DNA from: Acidimicrobiaceae bacterium
GTDB lineage: Bacteria; Actinomycetota; Acidimicrobiia; Acidimicrobiales; RAAP-2
Direction of reading: 5' to 3'
NCBI GenBank assembly: GCA_003152215.1
Contig: PLZP01000035.1
Coordinates: 144 to 55,461 of the forward strand
Length of the DNA stretch: 55,318 bases
Numbering within the stretch: the first letter of the stretch is position 1; the number at the start of each line of letters is the position of its first letter. Of this stretch, positions 49,605 through 55,318 are shown piece after piece. A program made the position numbers and the translations under genes. The notes below the pieces were generated by a model. The model was not told where the DNA came from and ran no database searches. It saw only the letters and a program-made list of their open reading frames with translations.

Positions 49605-49679
49605 TTGGATGGACCCGTGTCGGGTTGAGTATTGTCGCAGTGACCGGCATTACTGACCGGTAGGCGATAAGGGACTGCA

Positions 49680-50795
49680 ATGAACTTTGGATTCAGTGAA
49701 GAGCAAGAAGAGTTACGCACGATGGTCAAGCGCTTCTTGGAGGAGAAGTCCCCTGAATCAGAAGTCCGGCGCCTCATGGCCACGACCGAGGGCTACGACT
49801 CAGCGGTGTGGGACCAGATGGCCAAGGAGCTCGCCCTCCAAGGACTCGGCATTCCCGAGGAGTTTGGCGGCCAGGGCTTCGGCCCGGTCGAGCTCTACGT
49901 GGTTTTTGAAGAGATGGGCGCCGCCCTCTTCTGCTCGCCCTATTTCTCGACCGTCGCACTCGCCGCGAACGCGGTCCTCTTCGTCGGCACCGACGCCGAC
50001 AAGGCTGCCTACCTCCCCGGGATTGCGTCAGGCGAAACAATCGCCACGGTGGCCCTCACCGACGACGCCGGCCTGTGGGACCTCACGAAGACGTCGGCGA
50101 CCGCGAAGGCATCGGGCGACGGCTTCGTCCTGAACGGCGTGCGCAACTACGTCACTGACGGCAACACATCGTCGTTGATCTTCGTTCCCGCCGTGACCGC
50201 CAAGGGGCTCTCCCTCTTCGCTGTCCAGGGCGACGCGAGTGGCGTCACTCGAGAAGCACTGCCCACGATGGACCAAACGCGCAAGCAGAGCCGCATTGAG
50301 CTGAAGGACGCTCCCGCCACCCTGGTGGGCGTCGAGGGCGAAGCACTCGCCGGACTCGAGACAACGCTCCAGGTGGCCGCCGCCGCCCTCGCCGCCGAGC
50401 AGGTCGGCGGTGCCCAGCGCGTCCTTAACAATTCGGTCGAGTATGCGAAGAACCGCGTGCAGTTCGGTCGACCGATCGGCTCATTCCAGGCCATAAAGCA
50501 CAAGTGCGCGGACATGCTCCTCGACGTGGAGTCGGCGAAGTCGGCCGCGTACTACGCCGCCTGGGCCGCCCAAGAGCGCAACGAGGAGTTGGCGATCGCC
50601 GCGAGTCTCGCGAAGTCCTTCTGCTCTGAGGCCTACTTTCACTGCGCAGCCGAGAACATTCAGATTCACGGTGGTATCGGCTTCACCTGGGAGCACCACG
50701 CGCACCTGTACTTCAAGCGAGCGAAGAGTTCCGAACTGTTCTTAGGCGACCCCGCCTACCACCGCGAACTTCTGGCTCAGCGCCTGGGCATTTAG
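49680..50795 (+). CDS. Acyl-CoA dehydrogenase, FadE-type subunit
   Basis: This 371-residue protein has the dehydrogenase fold: FGFSEEQEELRTMVKRFLEEKSPESEVRRLM, GIPEEFGGQGFGPVELYVVFEEMGAALF, EYAKNRVQFGRPIGSFQAIKHKCADMLLDVESAKSAAYYAAWAA and IQIHGGIGFTWEHHAHLYFKRAKSSELFLGD. It lacks the Y-E-G catalytic Glu found in the enzyme at 21063, as do actinobacterial FadE proteins that act in mixed alpha2beta2 pairs or place the base elsewhere. ATG follows AAGGGACTGCA. An alpha/beta hydrolase gene follows after 6 bp. Confidence 0.92.
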   Translation: MNFGFSEEQEELRTMVKRFLEEKSPESEVRRLMATTEGYDSAVWDQMAKELALQGLGIPEEFGGQGFGPVELYVVFEEMGAALFCSPYFSTVALAANAVLFVGTDADKAAYLPGIASGETIATVALTDDAGLWDLTKTSATAKASGDGFVLNGVRNYVTDGNTSSLIFVPAVTAKGLSLFAVQGDASGVTREALPTMDQTRKQSRIELKDAPATLVGVEGEALAGLETTLQVAAAALAAEQVGGAQRVLNNSVEYAKNRVQFGRPIGSFQAIKHKCADMLLDVESAKSAAYYAAWAAQERNEELAIAASLAKSFCSEAYFHCAAENIQIHGGIGFTWEHHAHLYFKRAKSSELFLGDPAYHRELLAQRLGI

Positions 50796-50801
50796 CGTCG
50801 C

Positions 50802-51548
50802 GTGCTCGCCCACGAGCAACTGAAGAGCGGCAGCTCGCTCCTCGACCTTCGCATCGCCACACCGGGTGCGCGACCGGTCGCGAGTCACGCGCTCATCATC
50901 GTGCACGGTCTTCCCCGGGCGATGGGCATGGGACGACAGGCGGCCGGTCTGCTCCCCGAACTGGCCGAACACCTGGCGACGGAGTCTGGATGGATGATCG
51001 CGACCGGCACCCTCTCGGGGGTGGGCGGCAGCACGGGGACATTCTCCGCGTCCCAGTGGATGGTGGACCTACGCCAAATCCTCGACCGAGTGGATCAGGA
51101 CGAACGACGAGTCTCCCTCGCCGGTTTCGGATTTGGCGGCGCGCTGGCACTACGCATCGCCGCCGATGATGAACGCATTCGCGGCGTCGCGACGTTCGCG
51201 ACGCCGGCGCATCTCGAACCGTGGTGCGGCGCCGCGGAAGAGTTTCGACGAGCGGTGCAGATCGCTGGGGTGGTGGGCGACGAGAAGGATCTCTTGCCGG
51301 CTGAGCAATTGCGTGACGACGTCTTGGCCATCGACCCCTTGGTTTCGATCGCGAAAGTACCGCCCCGACGGCTATTGGTCGGCCATGGGACCGAGGACAT
51401 TGAAATCCCGCCCTCCGACGCCCGCGACCTCGTCGCGGCCGCCGAAGGACGGGCCGAGCTTCGTTTGATCCAAGGTGCCGGTCATCAACTCCGTGCCGAC
51501 CCCCGAATGGTGGCAACGCTCCTAGGTTGGCTCGATCGCCACCGCTGA
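50802..51548 (+). CDS. Alpha/beta-hydrolase-fold protein without the usual nucleophile
   Basis: This 248-residue protein has the fold of COG2945-like hydrolases: SHALIIVHGLPRAMG, the elbow strand RVSLAGFGFGGALALRIAADDERI, RRLLVGHGTEDIEIPPSDARDLVAAAEG with an acid, and GAGHQLRADPRMVATLLGWL with a His. In the elbow the expected G-x-S-x-G-G reads G-F-G-F-G-G, so Gly replaces the catalytic Ser. It may be a binding protein or use another mechanism. It starts 6 bp after the dehydrogenase, and its 3' end overlaps thiE on the other strand. Confidence 0.82.
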   Translation: MLAHEQLKSGSSLLDLRIATPGARPVASHALIIVHGLPRAMGMGRQAAGLLPELAEHLATESGWMIATGTLSGVGGSTGTFSASQWMVDLRQILDRVDQDERRVSLAGFGFGGALALRIAADDERIRGVATFATPAHLEPWCGAAEEFRRAVQIAGVVGDEKDLLPAEQLRDDVLAIDPLVSIAKVPPRRLLVGHGTEDIEIPPSDARDLVAAAEGRAELRLIQGAGHQLRADPRMVATLLGWLDRHR

Positions 51549-52166
51549 GAGCGCGTCGTCGAGCGCGCGTCGAAGGGCGCGCGCACTTTGCTCCGGTGTG
51601 GCCGACTGCGTAAGTGCTCGCACCACCACGAAATGGCGAAGTCCCAACTCGACCAAGGTCGCAATGTTGTCGGCCGTCACACCACCGGTCACGAAGACCG
51701 GCCGGTCACTTCGAGCTTGGCTCTCCAACGCGTACGCCGTTCCCGTGCCTGAACGTCCCGGTTTGGTGGGCGTGGCCACGATCGGTCCGGCACTGAAATA
51801 GGTCGCCGACTGATCGAGTGCGTTATCGAACTCCTGGCGCGAGTGCGTGGAGAGTCCGACGATCGCCTCGGGGCCGAGCAACTCGCGACAACGTGCGACC
51901 GTGACATCCTCTTGGCCCACGTGCACCCCGTCGGCACCGACCGCTAGGGCGAGTTCGGGGGAGTCGTTCATGATGAAGGGCACGTCAAAGTCGCGACAGA
52001 TTGGCACCATGAGTCGGGCGGTGTCGGCACGGACCTCGTCGTCGAGGTTCTTTTCACGGAGTTGGACCACGTCGACACCACCGCGCAGGACCGCCGGCAG
52101 GAACGCGGCCATGTCCTCGCGATGTGCCACGCATAGATAGAGATGGCGATTCGAGAGCGGATACAC
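51522..52166 (-). CDS. thiE: Thiamine phosphate synthase
   Basis: This 214-residue TIM-barrel enzyme joins hydroxymethylpyrimidine pyrophosphate and thiazole phosphate. It shows LRGGVDVVQLREKNLDDE, FIMNDSPELALAVGADGVHVGQEDV, VGLSTHSRQEFDNALDQSATYFSAGPIVATPTKPG and PVFVTGGVTADNIATLVELG. GTG lies six bases after TAGTGT, so the mRNA is probably leaderless and there is no room for a thiamine riboswitch. The 3' end overlaps the convergent hydrolase gene by 27 bases. Confidence 0.94.
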   Translation of the reverse strand: MYPLSNRHLYLCVAHREDMAAFLPAVLRGGVDVVQLREKNLDDEVRADTARLMVPICRDFDVPFIMNDSPELALAVGADGVHVGQEDVTVARCRELLGPEAIVGLSTHSRQEFDNALDQSATYFSAGPIVATPTKPGRSGTGTAYALESQARSDRPVFVTGGVTADNIATLVELGLRHFVVVRALTQSATPEQSARALRRALDDALSAVAIEPT

Positions 52167-52172
52167 GGTTCA

Positions 52173-52178
52173 ACACTA
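52173..52178 (-). promoter_or_regulatory. -10 hexamer TAGTGT of leaderless thiE
   Basis: The hexamer ends six bases before the GTG at 52166. Confidence 0.5.
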
Positions 52179-52232
52179 GAAGTCCTCGTCGAACTGCCTA
52201 CAGCGATTGACCGTCTGGGGCAGAATAGAAAG

Positions 52233-52691
52233 ATGCAGATTCCCGCCAAGGCCGATTACGCCATTCGCGCGCTCCTCACCCTGGCGGCGAGTGACGTGTC
52301 GGTGAGCGCGGAGCATCTCGCCCTCGAACAGGAGCTTCCGGCCAAGTTCCTCGGCGCCATTCTCTCGGACCTTCGTCGCGGCGGATTGGTCACGAGCCAG
52401 CGCGGTCCCGAAGGCGGCTTCAAACTGGCGCACGACGCCGATCAGATAACCATCGCCGACATACTTCGCGTGGTGAGTGGCCCCATGGCCGGTGTGCGCG
52501 GGATGCGCCCCGAAACGCTCGTCTACGAGGGCGACGCGAAATACCTTCGCGAAGTGTGGATTGCGGTGCGCGGCGCCTTGCGCGAAGTCCTCGAGCACGT
52601 CACACTCGGTCAAGTACTGCGCGGTGAACTTCCCGACACGGTGACGCGATTCACCACCGAATCAGATTCGTGGGTCACCCGCACTCCATGA
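52233..52691 (+). CDS. Rrf2-family transcriptional regulator without cysteines
   Basis: ATG 52233 opens the typical Rrf2 start MQIPAKADYAIRALLTLAAS, followed by the winged helix-turn-helix AEHLALEQELPAKFLGAILSDLRRGGLVTSQRGPEGGFKLAHDADQITIADILRVVSGP and the dimerisation helix. The 152 residues contain no Cys, so the protein cannot hold an iron-sulfur cluster as IscR or NsrR do; it may sense a metabolite, like CymR. A longer frame from 52143 overlaps thiE and is not used. Its stop overlaps the rnhA start by four bases. Confidence 0.9.
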   Translation: MQIPAKADYAIRALLTLAASDVSVSAEHLALEQELPAKFLGAILSDLRRGGLVTSQRGPEGGFKLAHDADQITIADILRVVSGPMAGVRGMRPETLVYEGDAKYLREVWIAVRGALREVLEHVTLGQVLRGELPDTVTRFTTESDSWVTRTP

Positions 52692-53125
52692 AGCAGATTC
52701 ATACCGACGGCGCCTGCCGCGGCAACCCCGGACCGGGCGGCTGGGCCTGGGCGAGTGGCGTCAACGAGTTTGGGAGCGGCGCCGCGCCCCACACGACAAA
52801 CCAGCGAATGGAGGTTCACGCGGTCATCGAGGCGCTGCGCGAGAATCCCGAGAGCCCGCTGGAAATCGTGAGCGACTCCTCCTACGTGGTCAAGTGCTTC
52901 AACGAAAAGTGGCACGTCGGGTGGCTTCGACGTGGTTGGAAGAACTCCCAGGGAAAACCGGTCGCCAATCGAGATCTGTGGGAGGAGCTCTTCGCGCTGG
53001 TTCTCGACGGAGGGCGCGACATTCATTTTTCGTGGGTGAAGGGTCACTCCGGCGACGCCATGAACGAGTTTGTCGACGTGCTCGCCACTGAGGCCGCGGA
53101 CTCCCAGCGAGGACGTCACTCGTAA
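52688..53125 (+). CDS. rnhA: Ribonuclease HI
   Basis: This 145-residue enzyme degrades the RNA strand of RNA-DNA hybrids. The DEDD-type active site is visible: Asp in IHTDGACRGNPGPGGWAW, Glu in TTNQRMEVHAVIEAL, Asp in EIVSDSSYVVKCF, and the last Asp after the conserved His in WVKGHSGDAMNEFVDVLA. The basic loop WHVGWLRRGWKNSQGKPVANRDLWEEL is also present. ATG overlaps the Rrf2 gene stop. Confidence 0.96.
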   Translation: MKQIHTDGACRGNPGPGGWAWASGVNEFGSGAAPHTTNQRMEVHAVIEALRENPESPLEIVSDSSYVVKCFNEKWHVGWLRRGWKNSQGKPVANRDLWEELFALVLDGGRDIHFSWVKGHSGDAMNEFVDVLATEAADSQRGRHS

Positions 53126-53212
53126 CGTCAGAGGTGGTGGCCGCTTTCGCGCACGGGAGGAAACATTAGGATTCCCCAGGGGGTCATTCACTACGAGATT
53201 GAAGGATAGACC

Positions 53213-54628
53213 GTGACTAACGAGGTCCAGCAGTTCGATGTTGTTGTAATCGGAGGGGGACCCGGAGGCTACGCAGCCGCCCTCTACGGCGCGTCCGCGG
53301 GACTCAATATCGCAATCGTCGAGCGTGACAAGGTCGGTGGCACCTGCCTGCACCGCGGTTGCGTACCCGCCAAGGAGTTCCTCGAGACGGCCCACGTACG
53401 TCGCACCGTTGAACACGCCAGTGAGTTCGGCATCAACGTCACCGAGGGCGACGTCAACTTCGCCACCAGCCAGAACCGCAAGAACGAGATCGTCGATCGT
53501 CTCTTCAAGGGGCTCTCGGGCTTACTCAAGGGCCGCAAGGTCACCGTCTTTTCGGGGACCGGTCGGCTCGAAGCCGACGGGACGGTCAGCGTCGTCGACG
53601 GCGATGACGCCGGCGTCGTCGCCAAGGGCGCGAACGTGATCCTCGCCGCGGGTTCGGTACCGAGGACGTTGCCCGGCTTCGACATCGACGGATCAATTGT
53701 CGTCACCTCTGACGAGTTCCTCGACCTCAGTGCACTACCCGCGACAGCGGCGGTCATCGGCGGGGGCGCCATCGGCTGTGAGTTCGCGTCACTGCTGTCC
53801 GACATGGGCACCAAAGTCACCGTGCTCGAGGCGTTGCCCTCGATTCTCGCCGGCTGTGATACGGAGGTCGCGAGCGTGGTCGGACGGTCATTCAAGAAGC
53901 GCGGCATTGACATTCGCACGGGCGCCAACATCACGGGCCACACACCAAAGAAGGGCGCGACGACCATCAGTGTCGAAGGCGGTGATGACGTCAAGGTCGA
54001 CATGGTCGTGATGTCAGTGGGACGCCGTCCGCGCACCGAGGGACTCCTCGCGGAGGGAACCGGCGTGGAGATCAACGACCGCGGCTTCGTGGTGGCGGAC
54101 CCGTTCATGCGCACGGCCAACCCCCACGTGTACGCCGTCGGTGACGTCGTGGCCGGTACGCCGCAGCTCGCGCACGTCGGCTTCGCCGAGGCGATCGTGG
54201 CCATCAAGACGATGCTCGGAGAGTCAACGGTGCCCGTCGACTACGACCGCGTGCCGTGGGCCATCTACTCAAACCCCGAAGTGGCGTTCTGTGGGCTCAC
54301 CGAAGCGAGTGCGAAGGAAAAGGGCTACGACGTCGTCGTGAAGAAGGACCCCTACGGTGGCAACAGCCGCGCACAGATCATTGGTGAGACCGAGGGTGTC
54401 GTGAAGATCATCGCGGAGAAGCGCGCCGACGGGACGGCCGGTCAGATTCTCGGGGTGCACATGGCCGGTCCGTGGGTGACCGAACAGCTCGGCGCGGGTT
54501 ACTTCGCCGTCAACTGGGAGGCGACCGCCGAAGAGGCGGCGGCATTGATCCAGCCGCACCCGTCACTTTCCGAGACCTTTGGCGAAACGCTTATCGCGTT
54601 GGCCGGTCGAGGTCTTCACGTTGGTTGA
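53213..54628 (+). CDS. lpdA: Dihydrolipoyl dehydrogenase
   Basis: This 471-residue FAD disulfide reductase reoxidises dihydrolipoamide of 2-oxoacid dehydrogenase or glycine cleavage complexes. It has the FAD loop VVIGGGPGGYAAALYGA, the redox disulfide GGTCLHRGCVPAKEFLE, the NAD loop AVIGGGAIGCEFASLLSDMG, HVYAVGDVVAGTPQLAHVGFAEAI and the C-terminal catalytic His in LIQPHPSLSETFGE. GTG start follows GAAGGA; a TAGGAT -10 lies at 53167-53172. No lipoyl E2 gene lies near. Confidence 0.96.
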   Translation: MTNEVQQFDVVVIGGGPGGYAAALYGASAGLNIAIVERDKVGGTCLHRGCVPAKEFLETAHVRRTVEHASEFGINVTEGDVNFATSQNRKNEIVDRLFKGLSGLLKGRKVTVFSGTGRLEADGTVSVVDGDDAGVVAKGANVILAAGSVPRTLPGFDIDGSIVVTSDEFLDLSALPATAAVIGGGAIGCEFASLLSDMGTKVTVLEALPSILAGCDTEVASVVGRSFKKRGIDIRTGANITGHTPKKGATTISVEGGDDVKVDMVVMSVGRRPRTEGLLAEGTGVEINDRGFVVADPFMRTANPHVYAVGDVVAGTPQLAHVGFAEAIVAIKTMLGESTVPVDYDRVPWAIYSNPEVAFCGLTEASAKEKGYDVVVKKDPYGGNSRAQIIGETEGVVKIIAEKRADGTAGQILGVHMAGPWVTEQLGAGYFAVNWEATAEEAAALIQPHPSLSETFGETLIALAGRGLHVG

Positions 54629-54819
54629 CGTCATGAAGAATAAATGTACCTAGAGGGCTGGTAGGTGGCGCAGGCTCGCTTGGTCCAGACAAAAGGCAGA
54701 TGGGATCGCAAGACATGGCGCGGAGTTCACTTCTGAGGCCCGAAGCGACGGTTCTTCCACCTTGCACTGGCGCTTAGCCGTATGAACGAGAGTTGCGTTA
54801 GAGGCAGCCCCGGCCTCCA

Positions 54820-55284
54820 TTGGGCGTTTCCGAAATTACGATGCGTTATATGGAAAGATCAGGCGTCCCGCAACTGTGTCAGGTAGTCCTTGACTGCACA
54901 AATCCTCGCGTTAGCGCCGAGTTTTGGCGACAACTTCTTGGCCTTACCTACCGAGAAGGTCACCAGCCCCCAGGTGCTGGTGAGGAAGACATCATGGGTC
55001 AAGACTGGCTTAACCTCCTCACTCCCGTCGGTGAGCCTCGTCTCGCGTTCCAAAAGGTCACGGAGTTGCCGACGTCTACGTGGCCAGATGCGGGAGTGCC
55101 ACAACAGTTGCACGTGGACCTGACGGTTCGAAGCGTCGAGGAGTTGAACGCGGTGCATTCAAGGATTATTTCGTTAGGCGGAGAGTTGCGATTCGACCGC
55201 TCGGACTGAATTGAAGAACCGCTGCGCGTCTACGCTGATTTAGACGGCCACCCATTCTGCGTCTTCGTTGTTCAGGCGAAGTGA
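54820..55284 (+). pseudogene. VOC-family gene interrupted by an in-frame TGA
   Basis: From ATG 54820 (or 54841) the frame encodes a VOC protein: VPQLCQVVLDCTNPRVSAEFWRQLLGLTYREGHQPP, DWLNLLTPVGEPRLAFQKV and PQQLHVDLTVRSVEELNAVHSRIISLGGELRFDRSD, then stops at TGA 55207. The same frame continues with IEEPLRVYADLDGHPFCVFV and ends at TGA 55282; the VYAD-x-x-GHPFC phrase is the normal closing strand of this family, which carries the metal or binding residues. So the gene lost its last 25 codons to a nonsense change, or the base is an error. The product may still be folded in part. Confidence 0.7.
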
Positions 55285-55293
55285 GTCACAGCG

Positions 55294-55318
55294 TGTCGGC
55301 GGCGGGATTTGAACCCTC
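55294..55318 (-). tRNA. Partial tRNA gene, 3' end, running off the window
   Basis: Read on the minus strand the edge gives GGGTTCAAATCCCGC, a T-arm with the TTCAAAT loop, then a 7-base acceptor strand CGCCGAC and a discriminator A at 55294. No CCA is encoded. The anticodon lies outside the window, so the type is unknown. Confidence 0.6.

Noticed and set aside
52167..52232. Possible thiamine riboswitch upstream of thiE
   Set aside because: The start codon directly follows a -10 hexamer, leaving no leader RNA.
54785..54815. GCGTTAGAGGC resembling part of an integron attC site
   Set aside because: It breaks the GTTRRRY consensus, has no matching RYYYAAC partner at proper spacing, and there is no integrase.

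Overview
The window looks like a chromosomal segment of a GC-rich member of the Actinomycetota, most probably class Acidimicrobiia. This rests on remembered family patterns, not on a search: threonine-rich linkers on secreted proteins, tandem LytR-CpsA-Psr (LCP) proteins, a STAS-like/GGDEF pair, DUF6941 and DUF1801 proteins, a SUF system with a Rieske subunit, many acyl-CoA dehydrogenases, and at least 18 genes whose start codon lies 5-7 nt after a TANNNT hexamer, the signature of leaderless actinobacterial transcripts. No rRNA, CRISPR array, phage or transposase was seen. One partial tRNA lies at the right edge.

Region 1 (1-12.5 kb) has an accessory flavour: small single genes, long gaps, decayed genes and a dispersed intergenic repeat. 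It holds a tandem GNAT, a diguanylate cyclase with a STAS-like partner, a Cys-rich small protein, an alpha/beta hydrolase, a fused two-oxygenase protein (HD diiron oxygenase plus gamma-butyrobetaine-hydroxylase-like 2OG oxygenase) that probably degrades an aminophosphonate, small membrane proteins, a short CDF-type transporter, a DHFR-like protein, a cysteine-free DksA/TraR homologue, two unrelated 3-methyladenine glycosylases and a class A beta-lactamase-like hydrolase on a poly-Thr tether.

Region 2 (12.5-22 kb) is mainly metabolism: DUF1801, FGGY kinase and sphingosine-phosphate-lyase-like decarboxylase in one operon; greA-leuC-leuD divergent from leuB-ilvE; then an acyl-CoA dehydrogenase. 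Downstream (22.2-23.2 kb) lies a MazF-type toxin-antitoxin module between short direct repeats, followed by a second, diverged copy of the dehydrogenase 3' end.

Region 3 (23.3-37 kb) holds a secreted duplicated-domain protein, a histidine phosphatase, a protein with a PemK/MazF-like C-terminus, a divergent Lgt next to a RipA-like NlpC/P60 hydrolase, a CitE-like lyase, a nickel/cobalt permease behind a 23-bp dyad, acyl-CoA dehydrogenase, MaoC hydratase, MutY, flavin reductase, a membrane protein behind a coupled leaderless mini-ORF, and oligopeptidase B.

Region 4 (37-48 kb) is a dispersed SUF iron-sulfur assembly locus: sufB, then sufD-Rieske-sufC, two LCP proteins, and convergent sufC-sufS-sufU, so there are two SufC ATPases within 6 kb. 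Region 5 (48-55.3 kb) has GNAT, MBL hydrolase, acyl-CoA dehydrogenase, alpha/beta hydrolase, thiE, an Rrf2 regulator, rnhA, lpdA, and a VOC gene broken by an in-frame TGA.
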